This document shows positions 45,901 to 58,519 of a stretch of 64,000 nucleotides of DNA, one piece after another. The translations under genes and the position numbers were made by a program. Within the stretch, counting starts at the first letter, position 1, and every line of letters starts with the position of its first letter. Source of the DNA: Vespula vulgaris (taxonomy: Eukaryota; Arthropoda; Insecta; Hymenoptera; Vespidae); NCBI RefSeq assembly GCF_905475345.1, contig NC_066587.1, positions 2,384,570 through 2,448,569 of the forward strand, in the 5' to 3' direction. Below the pieces are notes generated by a model that was given only the letters and a program-made list of their open reading frames with translations, was not told the origin of the DNA and made no database searches.

Positions 45901-47669
45901 ATAGATCGAAGTATAGAATCGATATTATATCTAAATATTCGTACAATTATGTGTTATCGATACGTTAAAATTATTTTATTGGAATCGTAATTCGATCGAA
46001 TTGTTAAAACGGACAAATGTTTAGAAAGGCCGGGTTTGTCGTATTTTTCGTTTCGTAATTTATTACTTCGTTCGTGAGAACGATCGATCGATCGATCTCG
46101 AACATATATACAGAATCTATAGCCTTTCTCTACTTTGCTTTTTCGATGGCGTCCAGCGTCGAACGGTAAAAGCCCTTAAGTCGTTCGCACAAACATCGAC
46201 GTAAAAGCGTAAATAAATACGTAAGCCGTATAAGAAAATCCACCGATCGAAATTCGACTATATCAACTTTTTACATTTTTTGACTGCAATACGTGAGATT
46301 TAGTGGCTAAAAAAAAAATTTTGTTAAGGCTTACATTCTCACGATTTACATTTTACATTTTATGTCTTACCCTTTATGTCGATGAACGTGTGAAAGATTT
46401 TTCAATGTTCAAAAGGCATATATACGTTCATTGACGACGATAAATGATCCCATTCGATTTTTGTAATATGCGAATTTCAATGTACATATGTACGTACGCG
46501 TAACGATGGAGAAGATTTTTTTTTTCAAAATATTCGAATTTGTTTTTTCTCAATTTTGATATCAATTATTTTTTCCTTTTTCTTTCTTTCTTTTTTTTTT
46601 ATTTTTTTCATTTATATTTATCCTGACGATTTTTTTTCTTTCTTTCCCTTTTTACTCTTTATTTTTCTTTTCTTTTTTTTTTTTTTCCCTACAAATCGAA
46701 ACGTTGGTCGATTACGTGAGCTGAAAGAGATTGGGATGTTATTTGATAAAAGGAAGAAAAAAAAAAAGTAAGCAGAGAAATTAATTTGTCGAAAAAAAGC
46801 TGAAAAATATCGAATAATTTTGTATACATCGTTCCGTACACATACTTTGTTTTCTTTCGAAATTATTTTTAGTTTTTTTTATTATTCTTGGAATAAAAAA
46901 AAATTGCTTTTGATCTCGTTCGAACGGTCGAAAAAATTGATCGAATAATTTGCAAAGAAAATCTTTCAACTTGGGATCACTTTCTCGTCGTTATTCGCGA
47001 TAATTTTCTCTTCTCTCTTGCTCTCTCTTTCTTTCTCTCCATCTATCTTTACTTCCTTCTTTTTCTCTTTTTTGCGAAGTAGAAAACGATTTTCGAAAAG
47101 ATCTTATAGAACTAAGATATATATACACACACATATATATATGATCTTTGAAAAGTTTCAATCGCACTCGTTCGACGTTATCATGGATAGTTTCAATTTC
47201 TCTTTTTCCAATCGATCGAGATCTCTTATCTCGAGTGTTCCTTGCCTCGCTTTTTCCCTTTTCTTTTTTCTTGTTTTCTTTTTTTTTCGTTTCATTTTTA
47301 TTTCGTTTCAAGAGTGCGTTCGATAACCCGGCTTAAAGAGAGTAGGTATATAAGATAAAAAAGAGAGATAGAAAAAGGAAGAGATAAAGAGATAGGGAGA
47401 TAGGGAGATAGAGAGTGAAAGAAAAAGAGTGAGAGAGAAAGAAAGAACTAGAGAAAAGTCTTCAACCACTCCGTTTGCAATTCTTTCTTCGATCTTCTCT
47501 TGCTCCACCCTCGCATTCTTTTTTATTTTCTCGCAACGGCCATTCTTTCAATTAAATTTCGTAATATCCGGATAAAGAGTCTCTCTCGATATAACACTTT
47601 TTCTTTTACTTTGCTTTTACTTACATATTCACACATGCGAGCGCGCCTTTGGTTCTATCGAAAGAATAT

Positions 47670-47731
<62 letters not shown>

Positions 47732-48458
47732 GAGTAGATAAAAGAAAGCGAGAGAGTGGTGAATGATAGAGAAAAAGAAAAAGAGAACAAGAGAGAGAGA
47801 GAATGAAGGATAGAGAAAGAGTAACACTGAGATTGATTTCTTTCTGTCTCTTTTTTTCTTTTGCTCTCTCTTTCTTTCTTTCTCTTACTCTCATCTCACT
47901 CTCTCTTTCTCTTTCTGTCTCTCTTTGTCTCTCTCTTTCTCTCTTTTTCTCTCAGGCGAATATCTACATATCGCATTTAAGTTGGACAGATATTTTTCTT
48001 CGTATTCCCTTTCATCTTTTTATTCCTCGCTTTTCCTAATTATTTTCATTCTTTTCGTTCATATAATTTTGGTTCTGTTCCATTTAAAGGATTCGAAGCA
48101 TATTTACATCGGTCAGCACCTATATATATGCCCAATCTTCCTTTTTAATCATCATTTCTAATTTTAATCTTTCACTCATGTTTTATTTATTTTATATCTT
48201 AATATAATCAGAGCGTGGACACTCCTCATTTAAAACGATGAGATACGAATCGAAGTTGTGTCTTTTTATTTTTAATTGTGTGTGTCTCTCTGTGCATATG
48301 TATGTACGTATGTATGTACGTATATCTATGTCAGTGTATGTGTTTTTTTTTCTGTTTATTTCTTTGTTGTTTTCTTTCTCTTTTTTTTTTGTTTTAGTAG
48401 CGTGGCAGTAGGTACGTTTAAACTTATAAACAAAATTTTTTCTTTCATACTGTCTCTT

Positions 48459-48531
<73 letters not shown>

Positions 48532-50421
48532 CTCGCAATCACAGACTCATACACATACGCAACAATAACAACAACACACATATCCATACACAACACTTTA
48601 TCTTTTTGCACACGGAAGGAGAAGTTCGGTAAATTCAACGAACGTCGGATGAACGCGTTAAATCGCCATTAATTTTAGACGCTCGAACGAATCCAACGGG
48701 AATCGAGGAAAATAGACGGGGAACGAAGGACGGAGGATCGGAGACTGGGGTTGAAAGTGTTGATATCGTTTTTCTTCAAGTTCGACAGGGTTCAAAAATT
48801 CGAGTATGTTTTTACAACATAAAGAAGATATATTTACCGAACTTCTATCGACAATTATGACGACGACACGTTTCACGTTACCTTGTTATTCTCTTTGAAA
48901 ATTTCTTCCAGACGATAGTTCCGTTATACGGAATAAATAACGTAAGTTATCTACTTAAATATGTACTTACATACGAATCTATAATTATATAATTCTCGTC
49001 GTCAGAATAGTAGTCGTCATTGTCGTCGTCGTTGTCGTCGTTGTCGTCGTTATTCATAGTAATCGTCGTAGTGTCTTTCTCCCTTGAGAGGCAGAAACTT
49101 TCGAAAAAAAAAGAATAAAAAAAATAAAAATTATTCTCATCGCGTTCTCCTCGAAACGACGGGACGAACGATCATCTTGGAAATATTCAACGAGGAGAAA
49201 AACAAATCTGTCTCGTATGCGAAGCGTGTCGGCTTCATTTTTATATTTACTTTTTTCTTTTTATTTTTTTATTCTTCTCCTTTTTGTCTCTCTCTCTCTC
49301 TCTCTTTCTTTCTCTCTCTTTCTTACATATTCTTACATATTTCTTCTCTCTCTCTCTCTCTCTGCTTCTATATTTTTCTATTTCATTCTTATTTCTTTCG
49401 TACACCTTCAAGCACAATTTTGTTCAATCTTCGCACGTCTCACGCATTCTCACGAATTTTTTTTTGTACGCACACACATACACATACACACACACACGTT
49501 GGATATAATACATATATAGGTATGTATGTATTTATGTATATTATTCACAGTCTTTTAGACCATCCACGGAGCGCGCAGTGTTGACGCGGCGACGCCTTCC
49601 TCGGCTCGTTTTATTTTACCCCGTTTTCGATTTTTAATTTTACATCGACGATCATTTTCGAAAATTTTCTAGGCGACAAGACGGCAACGTTCTCTCATAC
49701 AATGACGATAAATTGTGTTACAGTGATATACAGTGCTTTTTTTTCTTTTTTTTTTCTTTTTTTTTTTGAAGGGGTGGGAATGAAGGCGGGGCGAGGGTGT
49801 CTCTCTCTTTTTTTTTTCTTTTTCCTCTTTTCTTCTTGTTTTCTTTATGTATGTATGCATTTGCGTATAATCGATAGTACGATACGTCGAACTTTTTTTT
49901 TTTTATTTTTTTTTTATAATCTTGATTGTTTTCTTTCTTTCTTTTTTCTTTTTTTTTTTTTTAATTCTTCGAGTTTTCTTTCTTCTTTTTCTTCTCTTTT
50001 TTCCTTTTTTCTTTTTTAGATATATTCATTAATTTTCTTCACTTTTATTTAAACGAGCTAACGTTTTTAACATTTCTTTTTATTCGTAAAAACGTTCTCC
50101 TCCTATCCAACATATCGTTTCCTTTCTTTCCTTTTCTCTTCTTTTTTTTTTCTTTAATCGAACGAGCATTGTAAATTCGTCGTAAATTGAAAGAAATATT
50201 TGATCACGTTGCGACTAAATATTTATCTTCGTTAGTTTTTGAGATATCGAACAAATTCTGTCAATAAATAAATTTCTGATATAAGGAACGGGAGAATTAA
50301 GGGGTCTTTCGGAAAATGTTAAAAATCTTTTTGTTATGGGACAATTCTTTTCGTTATATAATAGACGACAAATTAGATATATAGAGAAAGAAAGAGAGAG
50401 AGCTGTGTGTGTGTGAGAGAG

Positions 50422-50460
<39 letters not shown>

Positions 50461-51550
50461 AAGTTAAAAAAAAAAAAATACAGAATGTTATTTCTTTCAG
50501 TATACGACTTTTACATTGTAGTGTTCCTTTTTTACTCTCTTCTTCTTCTTTTTTTTTCTTTTTTTTTTTTAAGTTTCTCGAAATATAGATATACATTGGT
50601 ATCGTACAAAATGAATCATAGTTGAACGGCAATGCGATATTATCGTTACCATAGTATTTCATCGATTGATAACCGAATGATTAAAATCGATCATCTTTTT
50701 CTTCTTCGTCCTTTTTTTTTCCTCTTTCTTTTTCTTCATCTTCTTTTTCATCTTCTTCTTTTTCTTATTCTTCTTCCTTCTTTAAATACATATTTACATC
50801 CGAGTAAACGCGATTAAAAGAGAGCTAGAGTTAGCTCTTTAATATTTTCTTTCTTTTTTCTTTTTTCTTTTTTCTTTTCTCTTTTATGTGCACATAAGTA
50901 TGTATATAACGCGTGCACACACACATTTACGCACATACTTACACACACTTACACACACTTACACACACACACACACACACATGCACGATCACATTAACGT
51001 CGATTAACGCGACAATTTTATTGAACCGTCTTGGATCATCGCATCGATTTTTCTTATATTAGATTTTTTACATTTAACGCATTTAACGCTTGTTTTCTTT
51101 TTTTTCTTTTTTTTTTAAACAATTCTCTCCGTATGTTTGACAAATAATCATGTCAATATCTCGATCGACTCTTGTTTCGAATTTATTAGGCGAAGCATAC
51201 ATGCTCTTTTTATATTTCAATTGTTCTTAGATACGAATGAAAAATTTTTGTTAATTAAATTAAAGTCAAAATAGAAAGAGACAAAAAAGAAGAAGGTCGA
51301 AGTACGCTGACGTAATAAAACGAGAACGAAATTGTCAAAAATGAAGTGCGCTGATGAAGAAGTAACGAATACATTTTTGCGTTTCTTTTCTTGTTTTTTT
51401 TTTTTTCTTTTTTTAAGAGAAGAAAAAAAAATTGAAATTTACAAGAAGTGCGATAACGAAGTCGCATCGAAGAAGATTTGTTGTACTTCTTTTTTCTTTC
51501 TTTTTTCTTTCTGTAAGAAAAAAGAATATCAAATTCGAGCAGTACCTAGG
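45901..51550. other. Gene-poor stretch, strongly pyrimidine- or purine-biased
   Basis: Contains GATC repeats at 46081-46098, T-rich DNA at 46560-46690, GA/AAAG runs at 47350-47460 and 47665-47820, CT runs at 47860-47955, (CT)n passing into (TA)n at 48463-48530, GTC triplets at 48995-49070, CT/CA runs at 49285-49500, T-runs at 49738-50015, GA at 50390-50457 and CA repeats at 50915-50985. Balanced islands: 45990-46260, 48600-48920 and 49550-49710. Long frames here have SLSLFF or RERE composition. No exon is supported. Confidence 0.5.
48463..48530. repeat. (CT)n directly joined to (TA)n
   Basis: About 28 bases of CT repeats pass without a gap into about 38 bases of TA repeats, the same arrangement as at 33680-33755. 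Confidence 0.95.
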
Positions 51551-52860
51551 ACTAGTTCAAAAAGATTTTAGCATGCCTTTCGATTTTTCGCAAACAACAG
51601 CCACTAATGAATCATTCGTTTCTACCTGTCTGCCAATCTCCAATATTTCGTCCTATCACGTGTGCACGAGATGCAATGAATTTATAAATTGTTACGTGAA
51701 ATCCCCACGTAACTCTTCGGAAGTCCGTGCACGCTCTACGAACGAATAATATACGTAGTCGTAATTGGTGCCGATAAAGTGACCGTTAGCAAGTGGGTAT
51801 ACGCTTTTTGATTTGGCTATTCAGCCGTTGAATTAAAACTTCAAAGCATATGCGAGAACCATGAAGTTTGGTTTTTGCTTGAACTCGTTCAGATTTTCTG
51901 TACGTCGATTACTACTTGAATTTGCCGCATTTACCGAGAGATCTATCGATTAAAAAACACAAAAAGAAAAAAATATATATATATATAATTCAAAAAATTA
52001 TGAATAAATAATATCGTGAAATAATAAAACATCGTTATTCTTAATTAATTTTTTTCTTAGATTACACGCGTACGATTTGAAAACAAGAATATGAATTTCG
52101 AAAATTTGTTCTATTCTTAAAAGGATTTAATCGATATGGTTTTTCTATTTTCAGGGAAAATAGAAGACTAATGGATTAGCATTGATGATTTATAATTCTA
52201 TATGATGATATTACAAGTATTTAAGAGAGATTATTATTCTTGATAGAGATATTATAAATATGTCTTTTGAATTTATCGTGGGAAATTATGACGTTGCCAC
52301 GTGATATTTTTAGTGAAAAATAATTTCATTTTATTATGCGTACGTTTTAACGAATCGTATGAAAAAAAAAATATATATATATATATATATATGAATTATT
52401 TGATACAGTATTTTTCATTCGTAGAGTTCCAGATTCGAAAAGGAGGGAGTGAAGATGAGGGTGGGAGTGAGAGGAAGAGGTTAAAAAATTTTGTTCAGAA
52501 AATTTATTTTTATAAAAAAGATATATATGTATATCAAGTTAGCTAATTGTCAATGGGAGTAAACGTGTTGATTCCAGCGGAAAATTGCAGAGAGCAAAAA
52601 GCACAAACATCGACGACCGTTTATGCGGTAGTTTCATGACTGTACCCGAGAGACTATTTGTCATATTAAACGTGTAAGTAAGTACTACGTAGATCGTTTC
52701 ATGGCAACTCCATGTAACAATATAAAACGCGGTGGCACACGCCGTACCACTAAAATATCGCCTTACCTAAGAGCGATTATTTTATGTTAAGCGTTAAATA
52801 AGCCGTGTTTACGGTCACCTCCTATTATATTTTACCTTTCGTTTAGAGAGATCGTAAATC
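51551..52860. other. High-complexity islands inside the desert
   Basis: Two segments of ordinary complexity, 51551-51950 and 52555-52850, stand out from the repeats. Features include AGTTCAAAAAGATTTTAGC, CTATCACGTGTGCACGAG, GTTACGTGAAATCCCCACGTAAC (an inverted TTACGTG/CACGTAA pair near 51691-51713) and CCACTAAAATATCGCC. An open frame of 105 codons at 51432-51749 has no recognised motif and starts in repeat DNA. These could be conserved regulatory elements of dpr; that is inference. Confidence 0.35.
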
Positions 52861-53046
52861 CTTTAAGTACCAAAAGGGACGAGATAAAAAAAAAAAAACG
52901 TAGGCACGGGATTTGACAAAAGGATTTTCTTATAAAAATTTTCTCGATCGAATAATATTATTCGCGAAGAAAAAAGAAAAATGAAAAAAAAAGAAAGAAA
53001 AATAAAAAAAGGAAGAAAAAGAGAGAAGGATATAAAAAGTACTCTT

Positions 53047-53077
<31 letters not shown>

Positions 53078-54106
53078 TCATTTTTAATTTTATTTTTTCC
53101 GAAAAAAGAAAAAACGGGGAAAATTAAAAAATTAAGAGCGGCCTCTTTCTCTCTCTCTCTTTTGTTCTTTCTATCCTTGTTTTTTTTTCTCGAATTCGTA
53201 TAATTTTTTTTTTCTTTAAATAACCAATTCAATGTAAAACGTAACTCATCGTCGATTCGTCCTAAAAGCGTAACTTTACACGATGACGACCGATCGCGTC
53301 TGGGTTGATTGATGAAGGGAGAGGAGGAAGGAGACACACACACACAGACACACATACACGTATGTATATATGTATGTATGTATGTATGTATACATATATA
53401 TAGACTCCGTACTAATAATCGATTTTTCGTGTTCTCTCGGCACCAATCGAGCAGGTAAAATAAATGATAGTAGCATGTGTGTATCGATCGTTAAATCGAA
53501 CGTGCCAAAGCCAATTTCATTTCGAGATCGATTCTAATCTATGGAAGTTAGATTAACGAAAAAGTATAGAGATGAGCAATATACTATATATATATATTTT
53601 TTTTCAAATCCGAATCATTCATTATCGCCATGTGAAATATAGTATGCAAGTACTTTAGATATTATTTTTATAAAGTCTTTTTTTCCTTTTCTTCCTCTTT
53701 TTCTGCATTTGTTTCACTTGTTCCTCCATCATATTCATCACACGTTTTTCCAGAACTTTGAATTTTATTCACATGTACTTCTTATTAAATAATTAATTAT
53801 TATTGTTATTATTACCATTATCATTAAATTAAATCATTAAATTAGTCAACGGGATGATATATGCAAGATTATTTTTTCTTCGTTTGTATTTAACAAAAAA
53901 AAAAAAAGAGAGAGAGAGAGAGAAAGAATATCAAAAGAAAAGATAGAAAGAGATAGTTTGTAATAGACGAAGAGAAATTATTTAGTTTGTGTATGAATCG
54001 TGAGATCGTTCTGCGAACGAATCGATTTATAATAAGAGTCGTAAAGAAGAAAAGAAATTTAAAGAGATGAGGAAAAAGAAGAACTATAAGAATTCGCACG
54101 ACGACG

Positions 54107-54168
54107 AAAGGACAAGAGGTCGAGGACGAGGACGAGGTAGAGGACGAGGACGAGGACGACCACGAGGT
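54107..54168. repeat. GAGGACGAG-type minisatellite
   Basis: Six-base units of GAGGAC/GAGGTA/GAGGTC read as alternating Arg-Gly in one frame. The surroundings are not coding-like, so I treat it as a repeat. Confidence 0.7.
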
Positions 54169-55855
54169 AACGTCTCCTTACTTACTTGCATTCGGACCAT
54201 TGTGTTCGGTTCATCGGAAAGTTTTTTAATCAGGTTCTTCTTTCCGCCAGGAGTGTACCGAACGGAAAGATAATTCTCGTTCTGCTGGTAAAGTCTCGTC
54301 CGTTCGTTCCAGTCAAATCCGATCTCGTCTCAGAAATTTCATTTTAAAAACAGTTTACCATTCTTTTCATTCATTTATTCATATTTTCTAACTTCCTCAT
54401 TAATTTTACTGATCTAATCGTTACAACAACAATAATTATTATTAAACATTCAAATCGAAGACTCATCAATCGTTTCGTTAATAACTCAGGCAATTTCAAG
54501 TGTTTCGTCGGAATTTCTTTTATTTATTTATTTAATTCCTTTTTTTTTGTTTTTTATAATATTTTCTTCTACGCGTTTATCTCGTATGGAAAAAGAAGAT
54601 TCGATCATTTACGACAAATAAAGATTTAATAACGATTGCTAATGGGTTCGATCGATTTGTTCCGTTTAAAAAAGAAGATTTGTCGACGATTATATATGTT
54701 AAAAAAAAAAAGAAGAAAAAAAGAAAGAAAAAAAGATAGAAATTATATCGGTAAGATTTTTAGTTTTCTTTTTCTTCTCTTGTTTGTTTCTCTTTTATAC
54801 GAACGTTGATCGTTAGATAATTTTAATTGATGGATAATTTAAAAATCAGATTTTTTCTACGACGATTTGAAAACCGATTTTATCTTGTATATTCGCGTGC
54901 CATATGAAATAATAGAACAAGGTGTTTTCCTTATTCTCTTTTTCTTCTTCTTCCTTTTTCTTTTCTTTCTTTCTTTTTTTTTTTTTTTGAACGAGTAGCT
55001 TTAATTAGTCGTACATTCGATGACAATTCAATTAAGTACTCTTCATATATAATATCGCGCTATACAATTCATCGTTATCGTTCGAATAGCTGATTAGTGA
55101 TTCGATTGAATTACACCTGTTTGAAGTATGAATGTATTTAAAAGCATTTACCCCCACCTCGTCTCCCTCCAATCCCACATCCACTCATCATCCCCTTTTT
55201 TCTCTAGTTAGGCCGAATAGAAAGCTTGCCGCTCTTAATTTTTTAATTTTCACACGTACAATATATATATATATATATATATATCGTTTTATTTTATCCA
55301 ATCTTTTGTTTCATCTTCGAACGACCGATCTCATTCATTTCCATGTTTATGATCGATTATCGATAAAAAAAAAAAAAGAAAAAAAAAAGGAGAGAGTAAA
55401 AAGTTTCCATTATTATAGAAACCGATCCATTTTATTTTAGAGTATTTTTCAACGTTATGTATACCACTATGTTATACGTTCGATCATTTTCACCATTTAT
55501 GCTTCAAATCGGCGCTATGATTTATCTTTGCAAGAAAAAAAAAGAAAATAAATAAAATAGATAAAAATAGAAAAAGAAAACTGAAAAAACAACAACAAAA
55601 AAGAGAAAACAAAAAGAGCAATTTGAGGCCGATGAAATTATTGACGATTTTGTCTGTGTGTGTGTGTGTGTGTATCTATGCGCGTGCATTTTTCTTTGTT
55701 TTGTTTTGTGATAATATAGAGATAAAAATGATACTATATATATATATATATATACACACACATATATATATGTATATACATATACATACACACATATATA
55801 AAACGATTTACAAGAGCGATCGAGATTGATAAATTCGTTCGATCGAATTGAATCA

Positions 55856-55894
55856 GATCGGATCGGATCGGATCGGATCGGATCGGATCGGATC
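55856..55894. repeat. (GATCG)n microsatellite
   Basis: Eight perfect five-base GATCG units in an island rich in GATC words. Confidence 0.95.
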
Positions 55895-56574
55895 GATGGA
55901 TGATCGTGATCGATTTCATTCGAGCGTACATTCGAGATTATTGGATGAATGAAAATTCGTCGTTGAGATGAACGATTGTATTTGGAAGAATTAATTCATT
56001 GGATGTTTCAATAGAGTATAGCACCGAGTCGAAGGACGTTGATTATGTATCATCATCTCCGTGGATACACACCGCGATAAAAGTCACGATTGGTGGGATG
56101 GGGTGTAGAGGGGGTTGGGTAATAGTGGTAGCGTTGATTAGAGGGTTGATTAAGTATAGCAACGACTTGTTTAGTTGGTCTTCCTCTTCTTCTTTCTTTT
56201 TTTCTTCTCCTTTTTCTTCATCATCATCATCATCATCATCATCATCTTCTTTGTTCAACGTTTAGTGAACCAAATCGAAGGTTGCATGAAGGTTGTGGAC
56301 GAACCCACGGAAGGAATCCGTGTCACAAAAAGGGTGGGGAGCCCAGTATTTTTTTGCGTCTCGTCTTGCGTCGTGGATGTTGAATTAAAATCTTGTTGTT
56401 GTTGTTTTTCTTTGTTTACCTTTCTTTCTTTTCTCACTCTCTATCTATCTCTCCCTCTTTTTATATCTTTCTCTCTCTCTTTCTCTTTATCCATCTCTGT
56501 ATCGGTCTCTCTGTTTCTTACTCTTTGTCCCTGTTTCTGTCTCTGTCTTTCTTTCTACGTTTTCTTCTCTCTCT

Positions 56575-56663
56575 CTTTATATCTTTATCCATCTATCCAT
56601 CTATCCATCTATTCATCTATCCACCTATCTATATACCTATCTATCTATCTGTCTATCTATTTG

Positions 56664-56704
<41 letters not shown>

Positions 56705-57030
56705 GTATCTATCTATCTATCTATCTCTTTCTCTCTCTTTCTCTTCGTCTTCTCCGTTTAATTGATACCAAAGATTAGTGGCAAATTTCACTGGTACATT
56801 CCCTTTCTTATAGGATTTCTCAGAGTTTTGTATGGTTTTAGGTAGATAGAAAGAGATAGGTAGATAGATGGATAGCGAAAGATAGATAGGTAGAAGAGAG
56901 ATAGAGACATAGATAGAGATAGACAAAGAGAGAGATGAAAAGATACAAAGATAGAGAGATACATAGAGAAACGGAAAGAGATAGAAAGAAAGAAAGAAAG
57001 AGAGAGATAGATAGATAGAGAGAGAAAGTG
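56575..57030. repeat. Inverted pair of TCTA and GATA arrays
   Basis: TCTA/TCCA repeats at about 56575-56730, preceded by CT-rich DNA from 56430, face GATA/GA repeats at about 56840-57030. The two arms are complementary in type and separated by about 100 bases of ordinary DNA (56750-56838). Confidence 0.8.
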
Positions 57031-57083
57031 ATAGACGGAGAGAGAACGATCTCTCTTATTTTTCCCCTTATTTCTTTCCTTTC

Positions 57084-57874
57084 TTAATAAAGAAGCAGGC
57101 ACAGACAAAGCAGCAGTGAGTAGAGCCTTGGTTGTTTCGCTTGACCGCCGTGCTGCATTGCCGCGGGATATTCTCCTGAAACAGAGGACAACACTTAAAT
57201 TTTCTGAAAATGTCTGGCTCTTCAGAGAGACAGAGAAAGAGACAAAGAGAGACACAGAGAAAGAGAGAAAAAGATAGATATAGAAAGCTACTGTTCATCT
57301 CTCTCTCTCTCTCTTTCTCTCTGTTTCTCTTTTCTTATTTTCTCTTTTTCTCCTCTCATTTTTCTCTTACTTTAACTTAAGAAGATCATTTTATCACACG
57401 AAGAAAGTGCATTCTATTTCTTATATCCATTCTTTTCATTTTCCTTTCTTCCTTCCTTCCTTCCTTCCTATAGTTTCTTCCCTTTTGTTCGTTCGTGTCG
57501 AGCAAGTATTACTAAGAGTTATTTTCAAGAGGTAAGATCGAGTAGCGCGATTAAAAAAAAAAAAAAGGAAGAATGAAGAAGAAAAAGAAAAGAAAAGAAT
57601 TTTAAAGACATAATAACTACACTCGAATGAGAAAAGGTGCGAGGAGGAAAGAGATGCGGTACATTCGATTACGAGGATAAGGATACTAAGATCTATCCTA
57701 CTCACCATTGAGTACGTGAACGGTAATCGACTTTGGTTGAGCGTTGCTGGGATTACACGTATAACGTCCGGAGTCAGACGGTTTGGCTTCCTGAACGAGG
57801 AGGAAACTCGTCGTACTGTCGCCCTTCTCCGTGACCACGGACACGCCACCTCTGGTCGAGTCGTAGCTAATTAT
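57084..57874 (-). CDS. dpr: dpr-family immunoglobulin protein, last two coding exons (partial)
   Basis: Dpr proteins are neuronal cell-surface proteins with two Ig domains that bind DIP partners during synapse matching. Two terminal exons lie here: 57874-57706 (phase 0 in, phase 1 out; acceptor TTCCAG, donor GTGAGT) and 57175-57084, ending in TAA. The first encodes the second half of Ig domain 2: SYDSTRGGVSVVTEKGD, then SFLLVQEAKPSDSGRYTC with the D-S-G-x-Y-x-C signature, CNPSNAQPKSITVHVLNG. The second continues EYPAAMQHGG, a hallmark of the dpr family, then a hydrophobic LYSLLLCLCLLLY end, which fits a GPI-attachment signal with a very short or absent cytoplasmic tail. Both exons belong to one gene because the split Gly codon is restored. 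Signal peptide, Ig domain 1 and the start of Ig domain 2 are not found up to 64000 and must lie upstream. The paralogue number cannot be told from this part. Confidence 0.9.
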
Positions 57875-58351
57875 CTGGAACAAAGATCGACCAACTTGAA
57901 AATTTCACACTGAAATTAGAAATACTACTAAATAGAAAGGAATAATTATCGAGCTTTTCGATTATCTCATCGATTATTTCATCGTCATCGTTATTGAAAT
58001 TTACGTCGTCGTATCATCTTTCCTTTTTAATTTCGTTTTTCCTTTCTTCTTTTTTTTTGTCGTTTGGTTTTACTATTTTATTATCTTTTCTGTATTTTCT
58101 TTTTTCTCTTTCCTTCTTATCGATCGAGGATTTATTATTAATGTATATTGCTAGCTGTATACTTATTATGATCATGCTTCATCGATCTTTTTATGTTAAA
58201 AAAAAAAGTCACTTTTTTACCCTTACGAGCATCGTTGAGCAAAATGGAAAGCAAATTTTTATAGTTAGAAGGGAATTTTGTATTCGTAAATAATGGAAAA
58301 GGAATTAATAACGATTAGGAACGGGCGTAGTATCGATTACAAAATGACAGA

Positions 58352-58519
58352 GATTACGAAATTAATTGATTGCTATATTCGGAGTTAATAATTCTGTCGA
58401 TATTGTAAAGATTATGAAATTAATTGATTTCTATAATTTTAAGTTAATAATTCTGTCGATATGGCAAAGATTATGAAACAAATTGATTTCTATAATTTTA
58501 AGTTAATAATTCTATCGAT
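58352..58519. repeat. Three-copy minisatellite, 58-59 bp unit
   Basis: Units begin at 58352, 58410 and 58469 with GATTAYGAAA, and contain AATTGATTTCTATAATTTTA then GTTAATAATTCTGTCGAT. Copies two and three differ at only a few bases; copy one is more diverged. Confidence 0.9.

Larger units (their letters stand above)
52861..57083 (-). other. Repeat-rich 3' flank and probable 3' UTR of dpr
   Basis: The part next to 57084 should be dpr 3' UTR, read on the minus strand. Contents include CT/GA runs at 53040-53170, CA/GTAT words at 53333-53400, GAGGAC-type repeats at 54107-54168, (TA)n at 55262-55285, GT and TA/CA words at 55655-55800, GATCG repeats at 55856-55894, ATC triplets at 56218-56247, TCTA repeats at 56575-56730 and GATA/GA repeats at 56840-57030. 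A balanced segment at 55900-56160 has no protein features. The exact poly(A) site cannot be placed. Confidence 0.45.

Noticed and set aside
48192..48638. Minus-strand frame of 148 codons
   Set aside because: It crosses (TA)n and (CT)n repeats, giving YIYI and RERE runs, and has no conserved segment.
54067..54273. Arg-Gly repeat frame resembling an RGG protein
   Set aside because: The RG run comes from a six-base repeat, and the flanking residues are not protein-like or supported by splice sites.
56175..56765. Plus-strand frame of 196 codons
   Set aside because: Its composition is FFF, SLSL and YLSI runs from T, CT and TCTA repeats; it has no protein-like segment.
57716..57913. Plus-strand frame antisense to the dpr exon
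   Set aside because: It is a shadow of the minus-strand Ig exon, which has splice borders and a strong family match.
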